A program made the position numbers and the translations under genes. Positions 1 to 9,158 of a stretch of 64,000 bases of DNA are shown here, piece after piece (position 1 is the first letter of the stretch; each line of letters opens with the position of its first letter). The notes under the pieces are model-generated. The model was not told where the DNA came from and made no database searches. It was given only the letters and a program-made list of their open reading frames with translations. The stretch comes from Enterobacter sp. RHBSTW-00994. GTDB taxonomy: Bacteria > Pseudomonadota > Gammaproteobacteria > Enterobacterales > Enterobacteriaceae. The stretch covers positions 3,428,588 to 3,492,587 of the forward strand of contig NZ_CP056199.1 of assembly GCF_013782625.1 (NCBI RefSeq). Reading direction: 5' to 3'.

Positions 1-1070
1 CGGACGACGCAGGTTGTCAGGCATTAATGATTGAGCGCCTGCGGGCGATCGGTTTTACCGTCGAACGTATGGATTTTGGTGATACGCAGAATTTTTGGGC
101 ATGGCGCGGTCAGGGGGAAACGCTGGCGTTTGCTGGCCATACCGACGTCGTTCCTGCGGGTGATGCCGATCGCTGGATCAACCCGCCGTTTGAACCGACT
201 ATTCGCGACGGTATGTTGTTTGGCCGCGGAGCAGCAGATATGAAAGGTTCTCTGGCGGCCATGGTTGTGGCAGCTGAACGCTTTGTTGCCCAGCACCCAA
301 ACCATAAAAACCGCCTCGCGTTCTTGATCACCTCTGATGAAGAAGCCAGCGCCCACAATGGTACAGTGAAAGTGGTTGAAGCCTTGATGGCCCGAAGCGA
401 ACGTCTGGACTACTGTCTGGTGGGCGAACCCTCCAGTACTGAAGTGGTGGGCGATGTCGTAAAAAATGGTCGTCGTGGTTCACTGACCTGCAACCTGACC
501 ATTCACGGTGTTCAGGGCCACGTTGCATACCCGCATCTGGCCGATAACCCGGTTCACCGTGCTGCACCGATGCTCAATGAGCTGGTCAACATCGAGTGGG
601 ACAAAGGTAATGAATTCTTCCCACCTACCAGCATGCAGATTGCCAACGTGCAGGCCGGTACAGGCAGCAATAACGTCATTCCCGGCGATTTTCACGTGCA
701 GTTCAACTTCCGTTTTAGCACTGAACTGACCGATGAGATGATCAAAGCCCGCGTAGTGGCGCTGCTGGAAAAATACGAATTGCGCTATACCCTGGACTGG
801 TGGCTTTCCGGTCAGCCCTTCCTGACACAACGTGGAAAACTGGTGGATGCGGTCGTTAACGCCATCGCACACTATAATGAAATTAAGCCACAACTGTTAA
901 CGACTGGCGGAACGTCAGACGGACGCTTTATTGCTTGCATGGGAGCGCAGGTTGTCGAACTGGGTCCAGTGAATGCCACCATTCATAAAATCAATGAGTG
1001 TGTAAATGCGGCAGACTTGCAACTGCTGGCCCGTATGTATCAACGTATCATGGAGCAGCTCGTCGCCTGA
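1..1070 (+). CDS. dapE: Succinyl-diaminopimelate desuccinylase, 5' end cut by the window
   Basis: Zinc-dependent amidohydrolase of lysine and peptidoglycan synthesis that splits N-succinyl-LL-diaminopimelate into LL-diaminopimelate and succinate in the cytoplasm. The open frame runs to the left edge (codons from base 3 read [13 protein letters not shown]), matching the E. coli protein, so the ATG at 27 is internal and about 20 residues are missing. M20-family metal motifs are visible: the GHTDVVP stretch, the GRGAADMKG stretch and the [12 protein letters not shown] stretch carrying the catalytic Glu. The C-terminal NATIHKINE segment holds a further metal-ligand His. ypfN follows after 25 bases in the same direction. 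The identification is secure; only the N-terminus is unseen. Confidence 0.97.
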   Translation, partial: DDAGCQALMIERLRAIGFTVERMDFGDTQNFWAWRGQGETLAFAGHTDVVPAGDADRWINPPFEPTIRDGMLFGRGAADMKGSLAAMVVAAERFVAQHPNHKNRLAFLITSDEEASAHNGTVKVVEALMARSERLDYCLVGEPSSTEVVGDVVKNGRRGSLTCNLTIHGVQGHVAYPHLADNPVHRAAPMLNELVNIEWDKGNEFFPPTSMQIANVQAGTGSNNVIPGDFHVQFNFRFSTELTDEMIKARVVALLEKYELRYTLDWWLSGQPFLTQRGKLVDAVVNAIAHYNEIKPQLLTTGGTSDGRFIACMGAQVVELGPVNATIHKINECVNAADLQLLARMYQRIMEQLVA

Positions 1071-1095
1071 CGGTTGCTCTGAAAAGGAATAGCGA

Positions 1096-1293
1096 ATGGA
1101 TTGGCTGACGAAGTACTGGTGGATTCTGGTGTTGGTGTTTTTGGTCGGTGTCATACTGAACGTGATTAAAGATCTTAAGCGTGTTGATCACAAAAAGTTT
1201 CTCGCCAACAAGCCCGAACTCCCGCCACACCGTGATTTTAACGACAAATGGGACGATGACGACAACTGGCCGAAGAAAGACCAGAAAAAGTGA
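1096..1293 (+). CDS. ypfN: Small single-span membrane protein YpfN (UPF0370 family)
   Basis: 65-residue protein of unknown function, nearly the same length as E. coli YpfN (66). Residues 7-24 ([18 protein letters not shown]) form one membrane helix. A short charged tail follows, with an Asp/Trp-rich [12 protein letters not shown] segment that is conserved in the family. An AAAAGGAA Shine-Dalgarno sequence lies just before the ATG. It sits 25 bases after dapE and is probably read from the same message. Its stop is followed at once by a GC-rich palindrome that separates it from convergent ypfH. No role can be proposed from the sequence. Confidence 0.9.
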   Translation: MDWLTKYWWILVLVFLVGVILNVIKDLKRVDHKKFLANKPELPPHRDFNDKWDDDDNWPKKDQKK

Positions 1294-1302
1294 TCCCTGC
1301 AT

Positions 1303-1340
1303 CCCCTCACCTTTTCCCCCTGTGGGGAGAGGGTGAGGGG
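1303..1340. repeat. GC-rich palindrome between ypfN and ypfH
   Basis: CCCCTCACC at 1303-1311 pairs with GGTGAGGGG at 1332-1340, with further CCCC/GGGG pairing inside. It lies between two convergent stop codons and probably acts as a two-way terminator or mRNA-end stabiliser. Related CCCTCACC or CCCCTC hairpins occur near 53816 and 61121, which suggests one family of small dispersed palindromes. Confidence 0.6.
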
Positions 1341-1349
1341 TGTCTTATC

Positions 1350-2045
1350 TCAGAGAAACTCTACGATATCATCGTCATTTGGCTTACCGCCGCTGAGCGC
1401 TTCATCAAAGTAGTGTTTTGGTACGGTAAAACGCAAATGATCAAGTGCAAACTGCATACTGCGGTCGTCAATCGCATGACCCAGCTCATCGACAATATCC
1501 AGCGTCACATCTCCACCTTCCCGGATCAACGCTTCCTGCGCGGCAACCGCATGAGAAAGCTCAATCACCCGATCCTCACCACCGTGGATCAGATGGATCG
1601 TGGTCTGTGTCGTTGCACTTTGCGGCAGGGTCGCAAAGCGGCCATTAAACGCGATCACCCGCGACACAAGACCTGGCTGCGCTTTCACGCTTTCCAGTGC
1701 CATGATTGATCCCTGAGAGAAACCAATCAATGCGGTCGCATCAGCTCCAACGCCACTCTGCTGTTGCCAGTAGCGAACAGTTTCGATAAAGGTCGGCATA
1801 ATTGCATCAATGCGCGCCTGACGATTTTCTTCCGTCACGCCCTGCACAGAGAACCACTGACGCCCATTGGGTCCACAGGGTTCCACGCCGCCAACACTGA
1901 CGATCAACGCCTCGGGGAAAAGAGGTGCAAACCAGCTACCAATCGTGCCCATATTGACGGCGTTATCACCCACACCATGAAACAGAAGCAGTAACTGTTT
2001 AGCCGGTTTATCAGGGCTTTGAACAACAAAATGGTCGTGTTTCAT
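1350..2045 (-). CDS. ypfH: Alpha/beta-hydrolase esterase YpfH
   Basis: Cytoplasmic carboxylesterase of the phospholipase/carboxylesterase type; the E. coli enzyme acts on short-chain esters but its natural substrate is unknown. Visible signs are the early LLLLFHGVGDN oxyanion segment, the nucleophile elbow GFSQG (Ser near residue 115) and late Asp and His (HGGEDRVI, ELGHAIDD) that complete the triad. The start at 2045 (MKHDHFVV) is preferred over an upstream start at 2105 because AAGGAG precedes it and E. coli begins there. This gives 231 residues, against 232 in E. coli. It is followed downstream by the palindrome at 1303-1340. Confidence 0.93.
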   Translation of the reverse strand: MKHDHFVVQSPDKPAKQLLLLFHGVGDNAVNMGTIGSWFAPLFPEALIVSVGGVEPCGPNGRQWFSVQGVTEENRQARIDAIMPTFIETVRYWQQQSGVGADATALIGFSQGSIMALESVKAQPGLVSRVIAFNGRFATLPQSATTQTTIHLIHGGEDRVIELSHAVAAQEALIREGGDVTLDIVDELGHAIDDRSMQFALDHLRFTVPKHYFDEALSGGKPNDDDIVEFL

Positions 2046-2118
2046 GGCAGTCTCCTTAATTGATGACCTGGATTCTACGCCTCTGAAGGGTAATGACCAT
2101 GCCACTTTACTGAAGAAG

Positions 2119-4119
2119 TCATTGAAAAAATTGCCATTGCAAAATATCGCGTTTCAACTGCTGAGCACGTGACTTATCAAGCCCTTCCAGGGTATGTGCC
2201 GTTTCACTGCGAAACAGTGCCAGTAACGCTTTTCGCCCGGAAAGCGCCAGTTCAGCGCAAAGCTGTGCATCGTCTTTATGACCTTCTGCTTTTCCGCGCA
2301 GTGCCGCAAGTGGCGCATCAACTACCAGCAGTAAACGGGTCAATGCCGCTACTGACGAAGAAAACGGTCGGTGAGCAAAGGCAAATCCCGCCAGTTCCAG
2401 CCAGTCGTCATCATTAAGGGTAGCGTCCCAGCTATCTTTTACAGGGATCTTTTCACGATTCCAGGCTTCCAGAACACGAGCATCCCGGCACAAACGCCGA
2501 TGCTCCTGCTCACAAAGGGCCTGACCCGCATCGCTCAGAGGCAATAGCGCCATTGCCGTATAACAACCACTGCTGGCCTCACGATGACTCCCCATCCGGA
2601 CCAGCACAAAGCCACATCGCTGCCAGAAGCGCCACAGCTCCTCGGTATAGCCGAAACTTACTGACACGTAATCCTGCTGCGCAACCTGACTCACACTGCG
2701 GATAAGCTGCTGCCCGATCCCCTCGCGCTGGCGCTGTGGATGGACCGCTACGCGCGTTACGCGTCGCCCTTTTAGCACCGCTGCCAGTGGGTTTCCCCCG
2801 TGCGCTGCCAGAGACTGGGCGACAAGATTACCTCTGGGCCGACGAAAACCCGCCCACACTGCGCGGCTGAGTTCTGCACTCAATCCACCTTCATCAACCA
2901 GCCACAAAGCCCCCGCTATGGCGCTATTCGTTTTCGCCACAGAAAAATGCTGACCCGGTGCATCCATCATGCGACGCAAATCGAGTGGAGAAGTCCGGTA
3001 ATGTGCCGCGCACAGCAGTTCATACACATTCGCCGCTAACGCGGAATGGCTTTCCCATGACTGTGGCTCAAGCGCGGTAAAATGCACCTCACCTTGCGGG
3101 GTCGAATCAATCAGCTCATCGTTAAATAACAATGCTTGTGCCACCACACGTTCAAGTGGACATCCCGCAGCCCAGCGGATCGGGGTCAACAGCGTATAAC
3201 GCTGTAATCCGGTGAAACGGGCGCAGAATTTGAGCAAAAATCCCCTTCCCGTCCCTTCGTAGCCCTGCACGGTAGTGGTCAACAACACGCGCGGAAAACG
3301 CCTTACCAGCTTTTCAAGAAGCGGCCCCGGCATTGCGGCCGCTTCATCAACGATCAGCCAGTCGGCCTGAATGTCAGATGCCGCCAGTGCATCTGGCGCA
3401 ACAAAGTAGTAACGATCTCCGGCAAAGTGGGCGATGACCTCTGTAGCGGCTTTCGCCGGAGCCGTGACCACCGCACGGCCCTGAATCCGGTTGAGCAACA
3501 TGCCTGCCAGCGCAGATTTTCCACGTCCGCGCGGCGCAGTTACGGCTGCTAGCCCATGAGACATGGTAAGGAGTGATGTCAGAATGTCAGACTGCTCACG
3601 CTGCGGCTCGCCGTTTGCGGGCCGCCAGTCAGGCGCGGGCGGAAAAGCATGGAGATGTGGGGCCTGGTGCTGCTGCCATAAAATCACATCAGGATCGGCG
3701 GACATAACCTGGCAAAAATGGCGGACAAAATGAGGCGTGGCAATCGGTTCAGGGCTGTCACTCCAGCGCAGGGAGTCGCTATCAGGTTTTTCTGCCCAGG
3801 ACAGCAGAGGCGGTACGAGTAATACCAGCAGGCTTCCCGCCTGCAATGTACCGCTCAGGGCTGCGAATGCCGCAACATCAAATCCACTACGCGCATCGAA
3901 AAAGGCATGGCGAAACTCACGCCCCAGCAATCCACTGAGCGCTCGCGGCGCACTACATGGCTCAATCGACGCATCATCCCCAACCCACAGCCAGTCTCCC
4001 GGAAGCGTATTTCGGAGGGATAGTGCCTGTGCCAGAGACCAGTGCGCTTCACCACTCAGCACCACCAACCGACGATGGCCTGTACGACGTAATTCCGTTA
4101 TCAGATGTTCAAAGGACAT
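2119..4119 (-). CDS. tmcA: tRNA(Met) cytidine acetyltransferase TmcA
   Basis: Makes N4-acetylcytidine at wobble position 34 of elongator tRNA(Met), using acetyl-CoA and ATP or GTP, which prevents misreading of AUA. 666 residues (E. coli 671). An N-terminal DUF1726-like domain is followed by an RNA-helicase module with Walker A APRGRGKS near residue 195 and a DEAA Walker B, then a GNAT acetyltransferase domain with the acetyl-CoA loop RQREGIGQQL near residue 465. The C-terminal region binds tRNA. The N-terminal third differs more from E. coli than the rest. The ATG at 4119 has only a weak ribosome site and lies 26 bases after the ypfJ stop, so it may be translated by coupling. Confidence 0.94.
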   Translation of the reverse strand: MSFEHLITELRRTGHRRLVVLSGEAHWSLAQALSLRNTLPGDWLWVGDDASIEPCSAPRALSGLLGREFRHAFFDARSGFDVAAFAALSGTLQAGSLLVLLVPPLLSWAEKPDSDSLRWSDSPEPIATPHFVRHFCQVMSADPDVILWQQHQAPHLHAFPPAPDWRPANGEPQREQSDILTSLLTMSHGLAAVTAPRGRGKSALAGMLLNRIQGRAVVTAPAKAATEVIAHFAGDRYYFVAPDALAASDIQADWLIVDEAAAMPGPLLEKLVRRFPRVLLTTTVQGYEGTGRGFLLKFCARFTGLQRYTLLTPIRWAAGCPLERVVAQALLFNDELIDSTPQGEVHFTALEPQSWESHSALAANVYELLCAAHYRTSPLDLRRMMDAPGQHFSVAKTNSAIAGALWLVDEGGLSAELSRAVWAGFRRPRGNLVAQSLAAHGGNPLAAVLKGRRVTRVAVHPQRQREGIGQQLIRSVSQVAQQDYVSVSFGYTEELWRFWQRCGFVLVRMGSHREASSGCYTAMALLPLSDAGQALCEQEHRRLCRDARVLEAWNREKIPVKDSWDATLNDDDWLELAGFAFAHRPFSSSVAALTRLLLVVDAPLAALRGKAEGHKDDAQLCAELALSGRKALLALFRSETAHTLEGLDKSRAQQLKRDILQWQFFQ

Positions 4120-4145
4120 GCCGGTATCATCCCTGATGTGCAGCG

Positions 4146-5015
4146 TTACATAGCTTTGCCAAAGGTATTACACTGCGCCGGATCGCCACTGGCAAAGCCG
4201 CGTTTAAACCAGCTATAGCGCTGCTCAGATGTGCCGTGAGTGAAACTGTCCGGCACGACGCGGCCCTGACTTTGCTGTTGCAGACGATCGTCACCAATGG
4301 CCTGAGCCGCATTTAACGCTTCTTCGAGATCGCCGGCTTCCAGTACGCCCTGCTGCTGCATACTATGACCCCAGACACCGGCAAAGCAGTCCGCTTGTAA
4401 CTCCATCCGAACAGACAGGCGATTCACCTCCGCCTGCGAAGCATTTTGCTGAAGCTGACGTACTTTTGGCTCAATACCCAGCAATTTTTGCACATGGTGA
4501 CCCACTTCATGAGCGATCACATAGCCCTGTGCAAAATCGCCATCCGCGCCAAGCTTGCGTTTCATATCGTCGTAGAAGGAAAGATCAATGTAGACCGTGC
4601 TGTCAGCAGGACAATAAAACGGCCCCATCACCGATTGCCCAGTGCCGCATCCGGTGCGGGTCGCACCGCGGTACATCACCAGTTTCGGCTGTTGGTAAGT
4701 GCGTCCCATTTTATCGAACAGCTGACCCCAGGTGTCTTCTGTGGTCGCAAGGATAACGGAGGTAAATTTGGCCGCTTCATCTTCATGAGGGCTGATGGAG
4801 CGCTGAGATTGTTGCTGCTGTTGTTGAAGCGGTTCTCCGGTCATGAGACCGGTCAAATCGACACCGTAGTAGCCTGCCACCAGAACAATGAGCAGCAAAA
4901 TAATGCCCCCCTTTCCGCCGGGCAACCGGAAACCAGGGCCGCCCATCATCGGGCCACCGCCACCACTGCGCCTGTCTTCTACATTGTCACTTTCACGACG
5001 CCCTTGCCAGCGCAT
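4146..5015 (-). CDS. ypfJ: Putative membrane-anchored zinc metallopeptidase YpfJ
   Basis: Member of the neutral zinc metallopeptidase family (DUF2342/YpfJ type); substrate unknown. The N-terminus is charged and Gly-rich, followed by one membrane helix ([14 protein letters not shown], about residues 38-51), a poly-Gln linker (six Gln near 65) and a globular domain, presumably periplasmic, with HEVGHH near residue 169 supplying zinc ligands and the catalytic Glu. Several Cys (TGCGTG, FYCPAD, QADCFAG) may form disulfides. The start at 5015 follows GAGGTGG and gives [11 protein letters not shown] as in E. coli. It lies upstream of tmcA on the same strand with a 26-base gap. Confidence 0.92.
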   Translation of the reverse strand: MRWQGRRESDNVEDRRSGGGGPMMGGPGFRLPGGKGGIILLLIVLVAGYYGVDLTGLMTGEPLQQQQQQSQRSISPHEDEAAKFTSVILATTEDTWGQLFDKMGRTYQQPKLVMYRGATRTGCGTGQSVMGPFYCPADSTVYIDLSFYDDMKRKLGADGDFAQGYVIAHEVGHHVQKLLGIEPKVRQLQQNASQAEVNRLSVRMELQADCFAGVWGHSMQQQGVLEAGDLEEALNAAQAIGDDRLQQQSQGRVVPDSFTHGTSEQRYSWFKRGFASGDPAQCNTFGKAM

Positions 5016-5100
5016 AACCACCTCGAATATATCCCATTAGCAATAGCTATGATCGTAGGCGGTTAATGACAAGATTACCATAGGAAACAAAGGTAAGACG

Positions 5101-5124
5101 CCAAAGGATGCGCACATCCTTTGG
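5101..5124 (-). terminator. Hairpin after purC
   Basis: A perfect inverted repeat, CCAAAGGATG with CATCCTTTGG and a four-base loop, starts 12 bases beyond the purC stop. The U-run on the minus strand is weak, so it may stabilise the purC mRNA end as much as terminate. Confidence 0.6.
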
Positions 5125-5136
5125 CTACTGAGGGAG

Positions 5137-5850
5137 TTAGTCGAGCTTAACGCCTAAACGGTGAGCAACCGCTTCATAGGCTTCAATCAGGCCACCCAGG
5201 CTCTGGCGGAAACGGTCTTTGTCCATTTTATCCAGCGTTTCTTTATCCCACAGACGGCTACCATCCGGAGAAAACTCATCGCCCAATACCACTTCACCTT
5301 TGTACAAACCAAATTCCAGTTTGAAATCGACCAGGATCAAGCCCGCATCATCAAACAATTTTTTCAGTACATCGTTAGCTTTGTAGGTCAGTTCCTGCAT
5401 GCGTGCCAGGTTCTCTTTGCTCACCCAGCCAAAGGTTTCACAGTAAGATTCATTGACCATAGGATCGTGCATTGCATCGTTTTTCAGGAACAGATCAAAC
5501 AGTGGCGGGTTCAGCTCAATGCCTTCTTCAATGCCAAGACGCTTCACCAGGGAGCCCGCGGCACGGTTACGGACGACACATTCAACCGGAACCATATCCA
5601 GTTTTTTCACCAGACATTCCGTATCGGACAGCAACGCTTCCATCTGAGTCGGGATACCCGCTTCGGCCAGCTTAGTCATAATGAAGTGGTTGAACTTGTT
5701 GTTCACCATGCCTTTACGATCGAACTGCTCAATGCGTGCGCCATCCCCTGCTGACGTATCATTGCGGAACTCGAGCACCAACAGATCCGGGTTTTCCGTG
5801 CTGTATACGGTCTTCGCTTTGCCACGATACAACTCAGCTTGCTTCTGCAT
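5137..5850 (-). CDS. purC: SAICAR synthetase PurC
   Basis: Phosphoribosylaminoimidazole-succinocarboxamide synthase. It joins aspartate to CAIR with ATP in de novo purine synthesis. 237 residues as in E. coli. The nucleotide-binding [10 protein letters not shown] stretch near the N-terminus and the [11 protein letters not shown] and VDFKLEFGL motifs are present. Two ATGs compete (5856 and 5850); AGGAG lies 8 bases before the second and only 2 before the first, so 5850 is used. A clear PurR operator lies upstream at 5903-5918, showing repression when purines are plentiful. Confidence 0.97.
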   Translation of the reverse strand: MQKQAELYRGKAKTVYSTENPDLLVLEFRNDTSAGDGARIEQFDRKGMVNNKFNHFIMTKLAEAGIPTQMEALLSDTECLVKKLDMVPVECVVRNRAAGSLVKRLGIEEGIELNPPLFDLFLKNDAMHDPMVNESYCETFGWVSKENLARMQELTYKANDVLKKLFDDAGLILVDFKLEFGLYKGEVVLGDEFSPDGSRLWDKETLDKMDKDRFRQSLGGLIEAYEAVAHRLGVKLD

Positions 5851-5902
5851 CTTCATTACTCCTGGTGTGATGATTTGTATTCAAAACTGGGGATATTATG
5901 CC

Positions 5903-5918
5903 ACGCACACGTTTGCGT
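5903..5918. promoter_or_regulatory. PurR operator upstream of purC
   Basis: ACGCACACGTTTGCGT matches the PurR consensus ACGCAAACGTTTGCGT at 15 of 16 positions. It lies about 53 bases upstream of the purC start, in the promoter region between purC and bamC. Confidence 0.9.
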
Positions 5919-5930
5919 AGCACTAAAATA

Positions 5931-5953
5931 AAAAGGGCTGGATTAACCAGCCC
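5931..5953 (-). terminator. Terminator of the dapA-bamC operon
   Basis: GGGCTGG at 5935-5941 and CCAGCCC at 5947-5953 form a compact GC stem, followed on the minus strand by TTTTTATTTTA. It begins a few bases beyond the bamC stop. Confidence 0.88.
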
Positions 5954-5959
5954 TCTTAT

Positions 5960-6994
5960 TTATTTGCTAAATGCTGCCTGGAAGACGGCAACCAGCGCAT
6001 CGTTTTGCGACTGGGTCAGCGTGTGACCTTTCGGATCGATAAACTGCAAGCTACTGCGGTTATCGAGATCACCTACCTGAATTTTGTAGTCGCCAGAGGC
6101 CAGATTTGGATCATGTGCCCCCAGTTCTTGCCATGCGCTATCAGACAGCGGTTTGTACGTTGCCGTGATGCTACCGGTTGAACGCGTGCTGTCAGACACT
6201 TTCATGCCCACTTTTTCAAGCGTTGCCGGCAGTCGCTGCCAGGTCTGGTTAAACGGTGCACGTACCACCAGCATCGGCAAACCGGTGTCATCCGCAGCAC
6301 TCTGTACGTCGAAAGTTGCACCATTACGGCTCTGAGCAGCATTGGCGGAATCCGTCGCGTTCTTGTCCAGACCTGCCGCAATGACGTTCAGCATTTCAGT
6401 GCTGTAACGTTGCATCGACGATGGATCAGCAACAGGTTTACCTGCTTGTTCCAGGTTCACCAGTTTAACCATAACGGCTTGCTGGTAACCCTGCGGTTTC
6501 ACGGAGACTTGATAACGACCACGATACTGTTGATCTTCATCCAGACGGTTCCAGTCAACCCAGTCGGTTGTCAGCGTCTGGCTGGCATCATCACGCTTCG
6601 CGATGGTGTAATTCTTCGCCTGAAGAATGCTCACAACCTGCGGCCACAACGTGCTATTACGGCTGTTTTCGACCATCAGTGACGCCGTATCTCCCGTAAA
6701 CTGGGTACGAGCTCCACTCACGAGCGCCAGAGCCTGAGCTGGCGGACGAATATCGAGCGCTTTACCGACCTGACCGCTGCCATTGGTCACAGGAATGTTG
6801 TAATCGCCGTTTTGAATCGGCAGGATCATCCCGGCAGGTGCGTGAAGTTCAGCAAGCGGTGTTGCATCCAGATAGGATTCATCACCGCTCACCTGGCGCT
6901 TGTAGCGCGAGTCTGAACTACAGGCAGCGAGCAGCATAACAAGCGAAACACTCGCAACCTTCGCCAGGCGCGACTTCTGTACTGAATAAGCCAT
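5960..6994 (-). CDS. bamC: Outer membrane assembly lipoprotein BamC
   Basis: Lipoprotein subunit of the BAM complex, which inserts beta-barrel proteins into the outer membrane. 344 residues. A type II signal ends in the lipobox LLAAC near residue 24, followed by [17 protein letters not shown], the unstructured segment that binds BamD, and then two helix-grip domains. The ATG at 6994 (MAYSVQKSR) with GGGAG upstream is used rather than a TTG three bases earlier. It follows dapA by 16 bases and shares its transcript, as in E. coli. Confidence 0.96.
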   Translation of the reverse strand: MAYSVQKSRLAKVASVSLVMLLAACSSDSRYKRQVSGDESYLDATPLAELHAPAGMILPIQNGDYNIPVTNGSGQVGKALDIRPPAQALALVSGARTQFTGDTASLMVENSRNSTLWPQVVSILQAKNYTIAKRDDASQTLTTDWVDWNRLDEDQQYRGRYQVSVKPQGYQQAVMVKLVNLEQAGKPVADPSSMQRYSTEMLNVIAAGLDKNATDSANAAQSRNGATFDVQSAADDTGLPMLVVRAPFNQTWQRLPATLEKVGMKVSDSTRSTGSITATYKPLSDSAWQELGAHDPNLASGDYKIQVGDLDNRSSLQFIDPKGHTLTQSQNDALVAVFQAAFSK

Positions 6995-7010
6995 CAAATC
7001 TCCCTAAACT

Positions 7011-7889
7011 TTACAGCAAACCGGCATGCTTCAGCGCTGAGGTGACCACTTCACGACCGTTGTCGGTAATTGGGGTCATCGGCAGACGCAGCGTATCGGT
7101 TGCTACAAGTCCCAATTCCTTACAAGCCCATTTCACTGGGATCGGATTGGGTTCGACAAATAATTTATTGTGCAACGGCATCAGACGCTGATTAATCACG
7201 CGAGCTTCATCGAAGTGACCGGCCGCCGCCAGTTTGCACATTTCAGCCATATCGCGTGCCGCAACGTTCGCCGTTACGGAAATCACGCCATGACCACCGA
7301 GCTGCATAAAGTCCAGCGCAGTCGCATCATCACCACTCAACAAGATAAAGTCGTCTGAAACCAGCTCTTTGATCTGATGAACGCGGCTTAAGTTCCCGGT
7401 TGCCTCTTTAATCCCGATAATATTTTTTACTTTCGAGAGGCGACCAACGGTTTCCGGCAGCATATCGCAGCCAGTACGGGACGGCACATTATACAGAATT
7501 TGTGGCAAGTCAGTATGTTCAGCGATGGCTTTGAAATGCTGGAACAAGCCTTCCTGCGTTGGGCGATTGTAATAAGGCGTCACCGTCAGGCAACCCACAA
7601 TACCACTATCGTTAAAACGCTTCGTCAGACTGATGGCCTCTGCAGTTGCATTAGCGCCCGTACCTGCAATGACCGGAATACGTCCGTCAGCCAGTTCAAG
7701 GGTCAGCATGACCACAGCACCGTGCTCTTCATGGCTCAGCGTTGCAGATTCACCGGTAGTCCCTACCGAAACGATCGCCGAGGTTCCATTGGCGACATGA
7801 TAATCAATCAGCTTCTTCAGGCTTGACCGGCAGACATTACCTTTCTCATCCATCGGTGTAACAAGCGCGACAATACTTCCCGTGAACAT
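7011..7889 (-). CDS. dapA: 4-hydroxy-tetrahydrodipicolinate synthase DapA
   Basis: First committed enzyme of the diaminopimelate/lysine branch. It condenses pyruvate with aspartate semialdehyde through a lysine Schiff base in a TIM barrel. 292 residues as in E. coli. Visible active-site residues are the GTTGE motif (Thr44-Thr45 region), Tyr133 in [11 protein letters not shown] and the Schiff-base lysine in GIKEATG near residue 161. Lysine feedback in E. coli acts at the dimer interface of this protein. It is the first gene of the dapA-bamC operon and diverges from gcvR. Confidence 0.97.
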   Translation of the reverse strand: MFTGSIVALVTPMDEKGNVCRSSLKKLIDYHVANGTSAIVSVGTTGESATLSHEEHGAVVMLTLELADGRIPVIAGTGANATAEAISLTKRFNDSGIVGCLTVTPYYNRPTQEGLFQHFKAIAEHTDLPQILYNVPSRTGCDMLPETVGRLSKVKNIIGIKEATGNLSRVHQIKELVSDDFILLSGDDATALDFMQLGGHGVISVTANVAARDMAEMCKLAAAGHFDEARVINQRLMPLHNKLFVEPNPIPVKWACKELGLVATDTLRLPMTPITDNGREVVTSALKHAGLL

Positions 7890-8034
7890 GGGCCATCCTC
7901 TGTGCGAACAAGAGTCCCAATGTTACGTTTGGAACTGTAATAAAAGCAAGCGACCTGAGGCCTTCAGGCGGTTGTATGCATGTTTTTTTTATGCTTTCCT
8001 TAGGAAGACTTAACCAAGCAAAGGAAGAACAGGT

Positions 8035-8604
8035 TTGACAACCTCATCACAACATTACCTGGTTATCACTGCGCTGGGTGCTGACAGGCCGGGGATAGTG
8101 AACACCATCACCCGCCACGTAAGCAGTTGCGGCTGTAATATTGAAGACAGCCGCCTTGCCATGCTGGGCGAAGAGTTCACGTTTATTATGCTACTGTCCG
8201 GGACATGGAATGCCATTACACTTATCGAATCGACCCTGCCGCTAAAAGGCGCAGAGCTGGATTTGCTGATTGTCATGAAACGCACCACTGCACGCCCGCG
8301 CCCTGCGATGCCCGCAACCGTTTGGGTTCAGGTTGAAGTTCCTGATTCTCCTCATCTCATTGAGCGGTTTACGGCGTTGTTTGACAGTCATCAGATGAAT
8401 ATTGCTGAACTGGTTTCCCGCACTCAACCCGGCAATGACGATACAATTCCTACATTATTTATTCAGATTACCGCACACAGCCCGGCATCCCAGGATGCAT
8501 CAAATATCGAGCAAGCGTTCAAAGCCCTCTGTACAGAGTTAAACGCGCAAGGCAGTATAAGCATCGTCAATTATTCGCAGCATGAACAAGATGGAGTTGA
8601 TTAA
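8035..8604 (+). CDS. gcvR: Glycine cleavage system repressor GcvR, TTG start
   Basis: Accessory regulator that binds GcvA when glycine is low and turns it into a repressor of gcvTHP. 189 residues with two ACT-type ligand-binding domains: the first starts at LVITALGADRPGIVN, the second around VQVEVPDSPHLIERFTALF. No DNA-binding domain is visible, as expected. The first codon is TTG, preceded by AGGAAGAACAGG, and the N-terminus aligns with E. coli GcvR there. Its stop overlaps the bcp start by one base (TAATG), so the two are translationally coupled. Confidence 0.94.
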   Translation: MTTSSQHYLVITALGADRPGIVNTITRHVSSCGCNIEDSRLAMLGEEFTFIMLLSGTWNAITLIESTLPLKGAELDLLIVMKRTTARPRPAMPATVWVQVEVPDSPHLIERFTALFDSHQMNIAELVSRTQPGNDDTIPTLFIQITAHSPASQDASNIEQAFKALCTELNAQGSISIVNYSQHEQDGVD

Positions 8605-9074
8605 TGAATCCACTGAAAGCCGGTGACATCGCACCGAAATTTAGCTTACCGGATCAAGACGGCGAGCAAGTAAATTTGACCGACTTCCAGGGACAGCGCG
8701 TTCTGGTCTATTTCTACCCGAAAGCCATGACGCCAGGCTGTACCGTACAAGCTTGCGGTTTACGCGATAACATGGATGAGTTGAAAAAAGCGGGCGTAGA
8801 AGTGCTGGGAATCAGCACCGACAAATCAGAAAAACTGTCACGCTTTGCTGAGAAAGAGCTGCTGAACTTTACGCTGCTTTCCGACGAAGACCACCAGGTA
8901 TGCGAGCAATTCGGCGTCTGGGGTGAAAAATCCTTTATGGGTAAAACCTACGACGGTATTCATCGCATCAGCTTCCTGGTGGACGCTGACGGTAAAGTCG
9001 AACATGTGTTTGATGATTTCAAAACCAGCAATCACCACGATGTGGTATTGAACTGGCTGAAAGAGAGCGCCTGA
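8604..9074 (+). CDS. bcp: Thiol peroxidase Bcp (PrxQ-type peroxiredoxin)
   Basis: Thioredoxin-dependent peroxiredoxin that reduces hydrogen peroxide and organic peroxides. 156 residues as in E. coli. The peroxidatic Cys (about 46) and resolving Cys (about 51) lie in TPGCTVQACGLRD, the atypical two-Cys arrangement of PrxQ. A thioredoxin fold runs the full length. It starts on the last base of the gcvR stop. In E. coli K-12 the hyf cluster lies after bcp; here only a REP pair separates it from perM. Confidence 0.96.
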   Translation: MNPLKAGDIAPKFSLPDQDGEQVNLTDFQGQRVLVYFYPKAMTPGCTVQACGLRDNMDELKKAGVEVLGISTDKSEKLSRFAEKELLNFTLLSDEDHQVCEQFGVWGEKSFMGKTYDGIHRISFLVDADGKVEHVFDDFKTSNHHDVVLNWLKESA

Positions 9075-9083
9075 AAGTGAGTG

Positions 9084-9153
9084 TCGGGTGGCGGCTTTGC
9101 CTTACCCGACCAACCAAGACTACCTACGCCGGGTAAATGTCGCGTCACCCGGC
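9084..9153. repeat. Pair of REP-like palindromes (BIME) between bcp and perM
   Basis: Two imperfect GC-rich hairpins lie about 20 bases apart. The first (9084-9109) opens with TCGGGT and closes with ACCCGA; the second (9128-9153) opens with GCCGGGT and closes with ACCCGGC. This is the composition and spacing of enterobacterial REP/BIME elements. They sit between convergent stops and may end both messages. Confidence 0.75.
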
Positions 9154-9158
9154 TAATT

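Noticed and set aside
27..1070. dapE starting at the ATG at 27
   Set aside because: The open frame continues to the window edge with the conserved DDAGCQAL residues, so the gene is cut, not short.
4800..4840. Poly-Gln codon run in ypfJ as a contingency repeat
   Set aside because: CAG/CAA runs are mixed and the frame is intact; a similar Gln-rich linker is part of the protein family.
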